Source: Rhizophagus clarus (Eukaryota > Glomeromycota > Glomeromycetes > Glomerales > Glomeraceae). From it: a stretch of 64,000 nucleotides of DNA. The position numbers were made by a program, and so were the translations under genes. The DNA lies in the NCBI GenBank assembly GCA_015698045.1, contig BLAL01000178.1:372001-436000 (forward strand), given 5' to 3'. The notes under the pieces were generated by a model. The model was not told the DNA's origin, searched no databases, and saw only the letters and a list, made by a program, of their open reading frames with translations. Below are positions 44,209 through 55,396 of this stretch, piece after piece; within the stretch, counting starts at the first letter, position 1; every line of letters starts with the position of its first letter.

Positions 44209-46500
44209 TTATTCTTCTTCATCTACATCATCTACATCGATGAATTCATTCAATAAATCCTCTACATTATAATCAAAATTTCCTCCCCCATCGCTTTCTT
44301 GTTCGCTTTCTTGCTCATCATCATTGCCATCATCTGTATTAATTTTTTCGTATTCTTCTTCAGATTCATCTAAAATGTCGTCCAGGATCTCTCCAATTTC
44401 TTCAATTATTAATTTGTGTGACAAATCAACAAATTTATCGATCCATACATGTTCTATTAGGACAACACAATTATCTGAAGGAACTGTAATTTGATTAGGT
44501 AAACTTTCATTTGATAAAACATCACATTCATCATCATCATCATTAGTTTCTGCCAGAGCCTCTGCAATTCGAATGTTCATTTCAGTTTCGCTAATACGAG
44601 TATCATTTTTTTCTATACCATAAAAACCAAGCTCTTTCTTAGCATTGGACTTCCAATGCATGATCATTTTAGCCATGGATTCTAGTCGACTTATATTCAA
44701 ATTTAAATGCCGATCATTAAATAGCCAGCCAAGTATTGAGAATCCTCGTTCGCAACTTGCGGAATTTGGACAAATCGCTAATAGATGGCGAGCGACTCTT
44801 GGGAGGCTGTTCGGTCGAGGGTCAGTATCGATCAAATTCCACCAATTTAGAGGATCGTCTAGAGAACAAGATTCATCAAGATCAAAGGGTGGTTTATTAT
44901 CACGGTAGTCCTTAATTTGCTCGCATAGAGCCCTGGATTCTTTAAGATCAAATCCTAACCTTTTACCAATTGTAGTAGCGCACCTCACGATCCTTGAATA
45001 AGCTTTGGCTGTGAGAGGCTTACTCCTAAATCGGGGATCTAGGAAAAAGCAGGTTATATATTTGTCATCATCGAACTCTTTGAATGATTCATTCATCACG
45101 TTGAAACAATGGTTACGGAAGTTTTGATTAAATGATTTGGGTAATTGTTTTAAAACTGCTGATAGTCTTATCAAACTTAAAAAACAATCTCCAAGCGTCG
45201 CTGATCTTGATTCTAAAGCCAAGACGGCTTTTCTCAATGGATTTAAAACGAATGAAAGAATTCGTAAATCGGAAAAAAAATTCCGTGTTTGGATAACACA
45301 TTTGACCTTATCGTTCAACAAATTACTTTCATTAGTAATAATTTGTTCTAGTACTGGTTCCAACCTAATTACCGAATCTACTGATTCGCTAGCCGTTGTC
45401 CATCGCGTCTTACAATATAACTTAATGCCTCCTCCATGAATACTATTCTCTTTGATGAGTTGTGTGAGTTTGGCTCCAGCTTGATGGGAATTTTTAAAAA
45501 ATGAAGCTAATGTATTAACTTTTCGTAATAAACGATCTCCAAAACTTTCTTTAAGTATATCACACGCGATAAGATTGACCGCATGTGCTATACATCGTAC
45601 GTTTTCGATGTTAGGGTATTTCTCTTCAATAATTTTGCGTGCATTCCGAACGTTTGAGGCATTATCGGACACAATAGCCGATATTTTATTCGGGCCGATC
45701 CTTTCAATTATTTCTTCAATCACTTCGGCTACGTAATTACCTGTATGCGAATGTTGTGACAAATCTTGAAGTTTATACAAATACTCTTCTCTCGACAGAG
45801 TCATAATAACAAAATTCCATATAGAACGATGAGTGGGGGACGTCCAACCATCGAACGCTAAATTATATTAATATTAATATTATTACTTAAAAACACATTA
45901 AGAATATTGTTTTAAAAAAGTATAAAAAAAGTATTAAAAACCTAAAGTCAAATTAGCTCCATTTTCAATGACGGATGTGACAGTTGAGTTCACCATTGAT
46001 AATTCTCGCTCAAGTAACTGATCTGACAAAAATTCTCTGGTTGGCAGCTCATACGAAGAATTAAGCTCCTTTACAAAGTTAATAAAAAAAGGGTGCTCGA
46101 CTATCCGGAATGAAATACCACATGCAACGAAAAATTTAGCCAAGGCACGATTAATCCTAGTTACTCTACCATCAGGAATTTTTGTGGAATCATGGTAGTC
46201 TGTAATATTTAACTGATTACTCCCAACAATTTTTCTTTTTTTATTAACTTTATCTTCACGCTCTAATATTTTATTCAAATATTTTCTAACAATGGGTCCT
46301 GGAGCTTCCGAGCAGTGGTTCGCAAAGTGCTCTTCAAGTTTTGATATATCACCTCGTGACCATGAAAAATTACAATATTTACAAGTGGCATGATATTTTC
46401 CTGAACCAACGGGATTTCCTCTAATAGCATCCTCCCAGGTAGAGCTGGGAGGCCTACCACCTTTATTTTTATTTTTTTCTAAGTCTAAAGTGCTGGTCAT
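44209..46500 (-). CDS. hAT transposase, BED zinc finger, 735 aa, intact
   Basis: Two exons, 46500-45942 and 45857-44209, give 735 residues with no stop. I chose the ATG at 46500 (MTSTLDLEKNKNKGG) over the one at 46590 because the extra N-terminal residues look like translated leader. A BED-type finger (CKYCNFSWSRGDISKLEEHF, then HC) sits near residues 45-75. After the intron come AFDGWTSPTHRSIWNF (first Asp) and IVSDNASNVRNARK (second Asp). The C-terminal LLAICPNSASCERGFSILGW has the Glu and the hAT dimerisation helix. A long acidic tail follows. It should bind the TGCCGAAA arrays, excise the element and reinsert it with 8-bp duplications. It looks competent. Confidence 0.93.
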
Positions 46501-46834
46501 ATTGAAATGTGTATAAAGTTTTTTTATTTTGTACGTGTTTAAGTAAAAAAAGTAATGCAAGGCAAACACGAAGTAATTTAAAAAATCCATAACAGATAAT
46601 CATATGATTTGGTTCAAATTTCAAGGTATAGCCGTAACAGTTGGGGATTATAACAGTAAAATGATAAATAAAAAAAGGAGTTAAAGGAGTTAAAGGACGA
46701 AAAGTAACTGATTATCTTTGATATTAATGATGTCAGATCATTTCCTGAATGACCGTCAGATATGATTGGTTGTGTGTCATGTGGTGGCTGAATTTTATTT
46801 TGTTACACTAATTACATTATTAGAAAATGAAACT

Positions 46835-47026
46835 ATGCCGAAACTATATTAAAGTATTAATATATATTATGCCGAAACTATGCCAAAATGCCGAAACTGT
46901 TTCGGCATTTCGGCAGTTTCGGCAGTTTCAGCATTTCGGCATTTTTGGCTGCTTGCCGAAACCTAGTTTCACCAGTTTCGCCAGTTTCGGCATGCCGAAA
47001 CTCACTAGTTTCGGCAAGCAACCTTA
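46835..47026. repeat. Right hAT end: TGCCGAAA motif array
   Basis: Mirror of the left end: TGCCGAAAC units around 46850-46900, inverse units at 46905-46950, then a second cluster at 46955-47010 before the terminal 19-base inverted repeat. Confidence 0.85.
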
Positions 47027-47034
47027 ATTACAAT

Positions 47035-47638
47035 ATTACATAATTGAAAAATTGCTATTAAAATCTGTTAGAGTAATTGACTAAAGATCCAGAATTATTT
47101 TGATATCAAATCACAAATTTTTATCATAATAAAGTCAATAAATCTGCAATAATGATTGGCTAGTTATCACATAATGGAATAAAATTATTAAAATTCTTAA
47201 AAATTTCATTTTATAATACAGTAAAATTCTGATTTATTTATTTATTATAAAAATGGAATTTTCCCAGATCTCTGTAATTAACCAATGGTCAGCAGCCTAC
47301 TTTAGAATTGAATCAGTGGACTAACCGTTTTGCTGGTACACGTCTGATCAACCAATAAAACACGTGATCAAAAATACCGATCAGCAACAGGCCTGATTTT
47401 ATCAATCCGAACATGTGATCAAAATCAGAATTGAGTTGATGATCTGATCGCAAAATTTCCAATTAATACGTTTGTTTTTGCTTTTAAATTATGATCAAAA
47501 AATTCTACTTTTTTGTAGGTCGGTAAAATTGGGTCACTGATCAAGTTGCACAATTTCATCACCCAATAAATATCAACCAAAATCCCGATCAAAAATCCGA
47601 TCAATCAGAATTGAACAGGCCTAACTTTTCCAAAAATT
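47035..47638. other. Non-coding stretch rich in TGATCA-like words
   Basis: From 47330 to 47620 the words TGATCA, CACGTGATCAAAA and CCGATCA recur many times. This may be a diverged repeat or an element end. No gene is seen. Confidence 0.45.
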
Positions 47639-47829
47639 CACTTGTATATCGAGATCTTATATTCTATAAGCCGTATTATCAACCTGAAGGTTATTATCGA
47701 ACTGCCAAAAAAATGTAGGATGCTTGTATGAAGATTGGATATAAGTTTACTCTTGCAGAAGTCGAAGATTGGCAAAAGAAACAAGCCATATATCAGATAC
47801 ACAACCGCCGAAGTTTATACCCTGATTAA
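47639..47829 (+). pseudogene. Integrase N-terminal-region fragment, one stop
   Basis: One frame reads YKPYYQPEGYYRTAKKM, stop, then DACMKIGYKFTLAEVEDWQK and KQAIYQIHN. The Y-x-P-x-G-Y-x-x-A-x-K ... V-x-x-W-x-x-K-Q-x-x-Y-Q-x-H pattern is that of the segment preceding the catalytic core in Polinton/Ginger/Ty3-type integrases. It is only a fragment; no core domain follows before the MYND gene. The TAG is an easy change from CAG. Confidence 0.45.
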
Positions 47830-47926
47830 TGATAGCTTGGGCGAATGATGTAATGGCGATTAGATCTGTGCTACATAAAAACATATATTAGACACCGATA
47901 AAATACACGTGTTAACCAATTTTACA

Positions 47927-49636
47927 ATGAATAAATGCAATGTCTGCCAGAAACCTTGCAAGAACCGATGTTCGAGATGCCAACAAACATATTACTGTTC
48001 TAAGGCATGCCAAAAACAAGACTATAAAGATCACAAGGAAATATGCGTAACGCAACAACCAAATGTTAGAGTCATCGTACCTAATTTCAAACGAGAGTAT
48101 GCTGAAAAATATCCGCGTGAAAAAAGCCAAATCCAACTCCTTGCGCGTGTGCAAGGAAACCTACAGTTTAATGAAGATTCCATAGATAAGATTTTGCAAT
48201 TTAATGACAACAAAATAAGGAGATGGCGTTCATGGTCAAAAGAACTTTCAGATTTTCTCTCATCCCCCAGGCAAATTGGCGACATTTTTGCTAGAACAAC
48301 ACCTATACCATATTTTTCGGATACAGGTTCATGTGCTTTGAGCTTTAGTAATACGCATAAACAAAGCTTATCACTTAATCAAGGTAAAGTTCATGTTGCT
48401 GTCGGATTTGTAGATTTAGATTTACTTTTACAAGCTACAATTGTACAAAGTGAGGACTCAACGGAACAGGCAAACAAATTTATTGGTTATGAAGGATCTG
48501 TTTATGCGGTTGCAAAGACCAATGTGATTGTGGAAATGATGATGGGAAAGGCACCAGTTCGGTCAATCATAGAGGTTTGGTTTTCTACTGTTTGGACAAT
48601 TGAAACTTTAAAGTACTTTGAGACTGCCGCCAAGAATGTCTTACAATTTGAAAATGCACCGAATGACAAACCACCAAACCCTACTAAAAAGGAGCTTCAC
48701 CCGGAAGTTAGATCATTGATTTCTCACTGGTGTCAGTCAGTTAGCTCGCCAAAATCCCGGAAAAATGCACACGATCTTTGGGCAAGTACCTTTGATAGAG
48801 CAGACAGCATATTTGCTATTGTTCCAAATCTTGTTGAACCGCGAGATCGTGTACAAGTCGCGCGTCATATCCTTACTGGCGAGTTTCCGCTCATGAATGA
48901 TCAACAATCAAAAAATCTAGTTGCAAGTATTACGATGTTTAACTGCAATGATGGGATTTCACCACACTCAACAAGCGAATTTATGCTTCATATGATGCCA
49001 ATGAATGCTATTTTACCTAAATATCAACGTGAAAATACTAGTTTTTTAGATGCACTTTACAATTTCCTTGAAGATGCAATTACAAAAGTTTGCACTTGGT
49101 TATCACCGCCTATAGAAATGATGGAAATCTACCTGCATTTTCAAATGGTTACAAGTGATGATTCTGGGTTGTTAAATTCAATTAAACAACTGAATGCATC
49201 AACAATGTCTTGGAGTAATATTTGCGATTACTTTCCTGCATGCGATTTTCACAAATTGATTAAAGCTTGTTCAGGAAGCAATACGGTTCACGTAATGTCA
49301 TCAATGAATTGGGTAACAGAAGTCTTTGGTGGACATATCACAGACTATGATGATAGTAGAGTTCGTCGCAAGATTTTGATTGATGCTCGAAAGATGATCC
49401 TGGAATCTGGACCGACTATTGATTCATCTGGGTATTTCCGATATGACCAGATTTTTAAGCATCCGCATAATATTTCTAATGTGTTTTTGGCGAGGAGAGT
49501 AAAGGATAATTGGCAGAGTCATTTTTTCAGAGGACAGGCCGTAGATAATGTTGATGTTTCATTCTCGCAATATGCTCATACACATCGAATACACGAGCTA
49601 TTAAATATTTCTTTTAGGTATAACCACCTTACGTGA
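47927..49636 (+). CDS. MYND zinc-finger protein, intronless, 569 aa
   Basis: ATG at 47927 opens MNKCNVCQKPCKNRCSRCQQ, the MYND finger, completed by TYYCSKACQKQDYKDHKEIC. The Cys/His spacing is that of the family. The remaining ~520 residues have no second domain that I recognise; they include SEDSTEQANKFIGYEGSVYA and WTVSDV-less helical stretches, and look folded rather than low-complexity. MYND fingers bind proline-rich partners; the role here is unknown. The lack of introns differs from the other host genes, which may mean retroposition or simply family habit. An earlier in-frame GTG at 47909 is less likely. Confidence 0.8.
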   Translation: MNKCNVCQKPCKNRCSRCQQTYYCSKACQKQDYKDHKEICVTQQPNVRVIVPNFKREYAEKYPREKSQIQLLARVQGNLQFNEDSIDKILQFNDNKIRRWRSWSKELSDFLSSPRQIGDIFARTTPIPYFSDTGSCALSFSNTHKQSLSLNQGKVHVAVGFVDLDLLLQATIVQSEDSTEQANKFIGYEGSVYAVAKTNVIVEMMMGKAPVRSIIEVWFSTVWTIETLKYFETAAKNVLQFENAPNDKPPNPTKKELHPEVRSLISHWCQSVSSPKSRKNAHDLWASTFDRADSIFAIVPNLVEPRDRVQVARHILTGEFPLMNDQQSKNLVASITMFNCNDGISPHSTSEFMLHMMPMNAILPKYQRENTSFLDALYNFLEDAITKVCTWLSPPIEMMEIYLHFQMVTSDDSGLLNSIKQLNASTMSWSNICDYFPACDFHKLIKACSGSNTVHVMSSMNWVTEVFGGHITDYDDSRVRRKILIDARKMILESGPTIDSSGYFRYDQIFKHPHNISNVFLARRVKDNWQSHFFRGQAVDNVDVSFSQYAHTHRIHELLNISFRYNHLT

Positions 49637-50697
49637 TGCTTTGGACATTTATTTATTCATTATTGTTGATTGATGCACCAAGAAATATAAAGATAGTAAA
49701 CTAACTGTACATGTATTTTAATAAACATAAGATAATTTCAAAATCGGTTGCATATTGCATGACATCTAGCTCAAAAATTACTGACCAATGGTCAGCATGG
49801 CACGTGTTTTCCTACCAGCGTAGTTTATAAATCCAGGATATTCGAATTTGAATCAAAATATATAATGATTCATAATATAATGATTGTAAGAAGTTCTATT
49901 TCTCATAGTTTTTCTTCCGCCTCTTCTAGAAGTCATGTCATTCTAGACTGTCAATGGATCCCATAAAATTCACCTAATCCATCTTCAACAGCACCTGTTT
50001 ACTCACAGTTTCCAAATAACTTGAGGGAATGGATTGGATTCTTTTAAAGTGTTAAACTTATTGGTACACAATTTCCTCTTCTGGAAGAACAATTTTCCAT
50101 TGGATTCACAAATGCAACACCTTTTAGAGTTGAAGATAAGGCAAAAACTTATTTATATACTAATGTTTTATTGCCTGTCAAAGCATTATTAATACCACAA
50201 AAGCATTTATTACAATATTCCAATTAAGTTTAATAATATTTGACTTTTAAACTTATTTTAAGTTTTAGCAAATTAAGCCTAATTTCATAGTGTTTAGATC
50301 TGGATTCTTAATGGATTAATGGATTAATCTATTTAAAAAGAAAAAATAGTAAAATATAAATCCAAATTGGTATTTATTAAGAAAAGTTTAATCAGTTTCT
50401 TATTAGATTAAATTCAGTTTGGTTAATTAGTTTGGAGTGTAATAAAGAATTATATATTTCTATACAAAAATCATATAAAATATTCATCTGTCTATTTACT
50501 TAAAAATTAAGTTAATATATGACTGGTTCATTTAATTATATTTGTACTTTAGATTTAATAACAGTTTTGAAACCAGTTAATAATAATTGGTTAATGGTTT
50601 AATAATAGTTGGTTTAATGGTTGGATAGTAGATTTTTTAATAGGTTTAACAGATTATTATTAAATTTTAATAATTTAATTATTTAAATTATTGGGTG
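49637..50697. other. Intergenic region, no gene
   Basis: AT-rich; 50560-50660 has repeated TTAATGGTT and TTGGTTTAATGG words. A GC-richer patch at 49900-50160 looks like a decayed coding fragment that I could not assign. Confidence 0.4.
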
Positions 50698-52185
50698 TTA
50701 GTTTATGGCGACCCTGTCGCTATGCCGATCCCTATCATGTGATTTCATAAAATTTTTGATTGGCTAATTTAAATAGTGATCCCAAATTTTTTTTTTTTAA
50801 TTTTTTTTGTATTTATAAGTTATGAAATTTTATTTAATTTTAAATTTTACACGTTTATTGTTTAAAATATCATTATAACACTTTTATTTTCAAGAAAAAA
50901 GATGTGTTAATAAGAAAATAGGAATCAAAGTACAATAAAAAAAAGAGTAAGCAGCAAGAGTAACGAAAGAAAAAAAGAACAAAAAGAAATGAAATAGGAA
51001 ATGAAAAGAATAAGAGGAAATAAAAAGAGACAAAAACAGTGAAGGGAAAAATGAAAGAGATTGAGAATAAATAAAAGGAAACATAGACCATGAAAATAAA
51101 CAAAAAAAAATAAAGGGGAAGCGAAAGAAACGAAAGTAAAAAGAGAAAGAGAAGGGTAAGTGAAATAGATGAAAATAATAAAGGGAAAGTGAAGGAGAAT
51201 AAAAACAACAAAAGGTAATGAAGGGAATAAAGGGGAATAGAGGGGATAAAAAGAAATGAAAAAAAAAGATAAAAAGAAATGAGTGTAAAAGAAACAAAAA
51301 GAAAATTAAGTAAGTGAATAGGGAAAATTCAAAAACAAAAAGAAGAATCAAAGAAAACAAAAAGGAAACAAATGAACAGGGGGGATTAAAGGAAACAAAT
51401 GAAGAGGAGGGACAAAGGAAACAAACGAAAGGGAGGATCAAAGGAAATGAAAAGAGAAGGATCAAAGAAAATGAAAAGAAGAATAAAAGAGAAAATCAAG
51501 AGAAACAAAAATGGAGAATAAGGGAAACAAAAAAGGAATTAGGAGAACCAAAATGGAATCAAGAGAAGCAAAAAGGAATTAAGAGGAACAAAGAGGAATG
51601 AAGAGGAATCAAGAAGAAGGAAGAGAACAGAAGAGGGAATTAAGAAGACCGAAAGGAAGAATAAAAAGAATGAAAGAAGTAATTAAAAGGAATGAAAAAA
51701 ACAGGAAAATTAAAAGGAGTGAAGAAACGAAGAGAAAGAAATGAAGGTAAAAGGGAACAAAAGAATAAAATAAGTTAGTAGTGGTAATTAAATAGACGAA
51801 CAAAAAGAAAATAAAAAAAAACCTACCTTAATGTTAACTGCAAAAAAAAACCAATAGATCTAATAAAAAACAAAATAAAGTTAATAAGAAAAGAAATGTA
51901 AAAAACAAAATAAGAGCAAATAAAAAAAAACTCTGAACATACCTTAATTGCGAAACCAGAAGAACCAAAAAACCTGAAAGGCTGAAAGGCGTGTAATATA
52001 AATAGTAAGGAATAAGTTATAAGAAAAAAAAAGAAAAAAAAAAGAAAAAAACATACCTTGATTGCGAGCTGAGCGAAAGGGTAAAGAAAAAAATATAATC
52101 TAATAAATAAACATGATTACATATAATCACGTAGCCAATCAAAATTTGTTTGCTCACATGATAACAGGGGTCGCTAAACTAATCC
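50698..52185. mobile_element. Non-autonomous element with ~75-bp inverted ends
   Basis: The left end reads TTAGTTTATGGCGACCC, then TATCATGTGA, then AATTTTTGATTGGCTA. The right end, reverse-complemented from 52185, reads TTAGTTTAGCGACCCC, then TATCATGTGA, then AATTTTGATTGGCTA, in the same order and with similar spacing. No transposase frame lies inside; the interior is mostly a polypurine tract. No clear target duplication could be read. Confidence 0.65.
50900..51800. repeat. ~900-bp polypurine tract
   Basis: The plus strand is almost wholly A and G (AAAGGAAAC, AAAGAAATGA and similar words), with C and T rare. Long open frames on either strand here are composition artefacts (Lys/Glu/Arg-rich on plus, Phe/Leu/Ser-rich on minus). 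Such tracts can form triplex DNA. Confidence 0.85.
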
Positions 52186-52679
52186 AGATGTACAATCACG
52201 AAAGTTACAGTCACGTGATTTATGTAATTTGCTGTGTTACTGTTAAATTGTTTATTGTGAGATCATTTATGATTACAATTTTTTACGCGGTTTATTTTAT
52301 TTACCACTTTTTTTATTTAGCTTATTTTTTAAAAATGGCTTTGGACTTTAACCTGAATGTTGAAATTGCAAGAAAGTGTCTTTATATTGTTATTTTTGAT
52401 GTGTTTTAATTTGAGAACGTTACTAACGTTCCTTTTCTCCCCTTTTTAGAAACGGCTTTGTACTTTGGTTTGGACTTTAAATTGCAAAGTGTGAGTCTTT
52501 ATATTTTATTTTTGTGGTTTTGCCTTTGATTTGGGAACAATATTAATATTTCTTTTCTCTTTTTTAGAAACAGGACATGATTTGTTTTTTGATGTTGTTA
52601 TATGCACTTCATTTTTATAATTTTTGTGAGCAATTTTATTTCTTTTTTTTTTTTATTTCTTGTTAATAAATTAATTTAT

Positions 52680-53500
52680 TTTTTCTAGTGGACTATTTTG
52701 TCCACCTACATTATCATGGTTTAGATCTTTGGAATATAAATACTCTTTAATTTTCACGTTTTATATTTTTGGAATATGATTTCTCTTTGATATAATTATT
52801 CTTGATTCATGTTTTAAGTCTTTAGGACATGATTATTTTTTTAATTTTACGTTCTTCATCTTTAGGACGTGATTACTTCTTGGTTGATTCTATTTTTTGG
52901 TTTCTACTATTTTTTTTTTTTTTTAGATTTATGTGGACAATTTTGTCCATTTTTTTCTGATGTCCACTTGCACTATCATGTTTTAGATTTTTGGAATATA
53001 ACCATTTTTTGATTTTTATGTTCTAGATCTTGAAATGTGATTTCTCTTTGATATTATTATTCTTGATTCATGTTGAGATATAGTTGTCTTTTTAATTTTT
53101 GCATTCTTGATCTTTAGAATATGATCACTCCTTGATTGTTTCTACTTTTTGGTATGTGCTATTTTTTTTTTTTTTTTTTTTTGATTTATGTTGACAATTT
53201 TGTCCATTTTTTTATAATTTCTTATTAATAATTTAAGCTAATGGACAATTTTGTCCACTTACATTATCATATTTTAGGTCTTTGACATATAACTACTCTT
53301 TGATTTTTGCGTTTTATATTTTTGGAATGTGATTTCTCTTTGATATAATTATTCTTGATTCATGTTTTAGGTCTTTAGGACATGATTATTTTTTTAATTT
53401 TGTATTCTTGATCTTTAGAATGTGATTACTCCTTGGTTGATTCTATTTTATTTTTTGATATGTAGTGTTTTTTTCTTATGATTTATTAGACAATTTTATC
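52680..53500. repeat. ~255-290-bp tandem repeat, three copies, with GGACAA-TT-TTGTCC dyad
   Basis: Copies begin near 52686, 52932 and 53241 with (G/A)TGGACAATTTTGTCC, a hairpin-forming dyad. They share TTTTGGAATATGATTTCTCT and TTGATATAATTATTCTTGAT further in. Partial copies of the dyad recur at 53193 and, weakly, at 53489. The pogo element lies just beyond the third copy. Confidence 0.75.
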
Positions 53501-53591
53501 CATTTTATTTCTTATAATTTTTTGTATATTTTTATATATATGAAATATTTTATCAATAAAGCTACTATATTTTTTAAGAAAAAAATGATTA

Positions 53592-55396
53592 CCGTATTCT
53601 TCCGTTTTTAAGCACCACCTTTTTAGGGGAAAATTTTTGCGAAAGTTTAGGGTGGTGCTTAAAATCGGAAGTTTTTTTTTTACACTTTTTTTGCGCTTTT
53701 AGTCATATTCGTATTAGTCATTTTTAACCCCTTTACATAATACTGTCGTTAAAAAAAAAAAAAATTTATTACGGTACTTTATTTAAAAAAAAGAAAATTT
53801 AAAAATTTTTTTTTAAAAAGAGTTTTAAAAAATAAACATTTCTTCAAATCTCTCATAAAAATTTTTTTCATTCACACTTCAGATTTTTTACCGAAACATT
53901 TTTTTTTTATAATTATGATGATCCATTTTACCCCTTATTTTTTTTTTTCACACGCGATGCCAAAAGTTCAAAGGTCATCATATTCTGCAAGTGAGAAGCT
54001 TAAAATTTTGTTATATGCGAAAGAACGTGGACAAAGAGTAGCTGCGCGGAATTTTTCTATTGATCACTCAATGATTTCACGTTGGGAAAAACATGAAGAC
54101 AAACTCAAGTCAGCAAATGGGAAAAATCGACGCGTTGGTGCAGGAAGAAAACCACAATATCCCGAAGCTGAAGCTAGTTTAAAAACATGGATTATAGAAT
54201 TTCGAAAGGATGGTATTGCTGTAACTCCTAAAATGGTTAAAATTTATATGAAAGAAATTTTGATAAAAGAGTTTGCTCATATTTATTTGAATAGTGAAAA
54301 TTTCCTTGCCTCTGATCGTTGGTTTTATGGTTTTCTTAAACGGAGTGGATTTTCATTGCGACGTAAAACAAAAATCGGCCAAAAACTCCCTGCTCAACTT
54401 AGTGAAAAACTCCTGGAGTTTCAGCGGTTTATTATTAAAAAACGAAAACAATTTGAATATGAACTTTGCGAAATTGGCAATATGGATGAAACGCCAGTTT
54501 ATTTTGACATGGTTGGGAATTTAACTATTGAAAATCGTGGTGTTAAATCTGTGCAGGTTCGGACAACTGGAAATGAAAAAAACCGGTTTACATGTGTTCT
54601 TACAGTTCTTGCTGATGGTACGAAGTTACCACCAATTGTCATCTTTAAAGGTAAACAAATGCCAAAAAATTTACCTTCCGGAATTATTGTAATGATGCAT
54701 CCAAAAGGATGGATGGATGAATTTGGAATGAAAACCTGGTTCAATAAGGTTTGGAAAAAAAGACCAGGAGGAAATGAAATTAATAAACGAAAATCTTTTC
54801 TTGTTATGGATAGTTTTGAAGGTCACAAAACGGATGCTATAAAAAATATTGCACGTAGTGAAAACACTGATTTAGCAATCATTCCTGGTGGTCTTACTTC
54901 TATTGTTCAACCACTTGATGTTTGTCTTAACAAACCATTTAAGGATAAACTTCGTGAAAAGTGGAACATTTGGATGAGTTCAGGTCAATTTTCTTATACT
55001 AAAGGTGGGAATTTAAAAAAACCTGGGTATGATATTATTTGTAAATGGATACTTGAAGTTTGGGCAGAAATTCCAAGAGAAATGATTGTAAAATCATTTA
55101 AAAAATGTGGTATTAGTAATGCAATGGATGGGTCAGAAGATGATTTGTTTGGACAAGATGAAAGGGAGGAAGAAATTGATGAAAATGAGAGGGAAATTGT
55201 AGATATAGATAGTGATTCAGCTGATGAATTAGAAGAATTGTAAAATAATGCATCATAAAAATAAAATTTATTTTGAATAAAATATAAAAAAAATTTTCAA
55301 ATTTGGGGTGGTGCTTATTTTTGTTTTTCAAGTTTTTTTGACAAAAGTCGGGGTGGTGCTTAAATTCGGGTGGTGCTTAAAAACGGAAGAATACGG
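53592..55396 (+). mobile_element. Complete pogo-type element with TA duplication
   Basis: The left end is CCGTATTCTTCCGTTTTTAA then GCACCACC; the right end is its inverse (GGTGGTGCTTAAAAACGGAA then GAATACGG, overlapping by a few bases). TA flanks both sides (53590-53591 and 55397-55398). The motif GGTGGTGCTTA recurs inside both ends, giving subterminal repeats. The element is 1,805 bp and carries one intact gene. Confidence 0.93.
53957..55243 (+). CDS. pogo/Tigger-type transposase, 428 aa, intact
   Basis: The frame is open from MPKVQRSSYSASEKLKIL (ATG 53957; an earlier ATG at 53915 would add 14 residues). An N-terminal helix-turn-helix (AARNFSIDHSMISRWEKHED) is followed by a CENP-B-like DNA-binding part (RWFYGFLKRSGFSLRRKTK). 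The DDE_1 core has NMDETPVYFDM for the first Asp, VMDSFEGHKTD for the second and VQPLDVCLNKPFK for the third, with 35 residues between the last two. The tail is acidic. No stop, frameshift or intron is present. It should cut and paste the 1.8-kb element at TA sites and looks functional as sequence. Confidence 0.93.
   Translation: MPKVQRSSYSASEKLKILLYAKERGQRVAARNFSIDHSMISRWEKHEDKLKSANGKNRRVGAGRKPQYPEAEASLKTWIIEFRKDGIAVTPKMVKIYMKEILIKEFAHIYLNSENFLASDRWFYGFLKRSGFSLRRKTKIGQKLPAQLSEKLLEFQRFIIKKRKQFEYELCEIGNMDETPVYFDMVGNLTIENRGVKSVQVRTTGNEKNRFTCVLTVLADGTKLPPIVIFKGKQMPKNLPSGIIVMMHPKGWMDEFGMKTWFNKVWKKRPGGNEINKRKSFLVMDSFEGHKTDAIKNIARSENTDLAIIPGGLTSIVQPLDVCLNKPFKDKLREKWNIWMSSGQFSYTKGGNLKKPGYDIICKWILEVWAEIPREMIVKSFKKCGISNAMDGSEDDLFGQDEREEEIDENEREIVDIDSDSADELEEL

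Larger units (their letters stand above)
42247..47026 (-). mobile_element. Complete hAT transposon, 8-bp target duplication
   Basis: The element starts TAAGGTTGCTTGCCGAAAC and ends with the exact inverse of the first 19 bases. ATTACAAT is duplicated on both sides (42239-42246 and 47027-47034), an 8-bp duplication as expected for hAT. It is 4,780 bp and contains an intact BED/hAT transposase and a second, uncertain Arg-rich gene. Both ends are full of TGCCGAAA motifs in both orientations. Confidence 0.95.

Noticed and set aside
50873..51601. Long Phe/Leu/Ser-rich minus frames and a Lys/Glu/Asn-rich plus frame
   Set aside because: They are products of the polypurine composition; all frames lack motifs and change with the purine bias.
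54499..55331. Minus-strand frames over the pogo gene
   Set aside because: Antisense shadows of an intact transposase.
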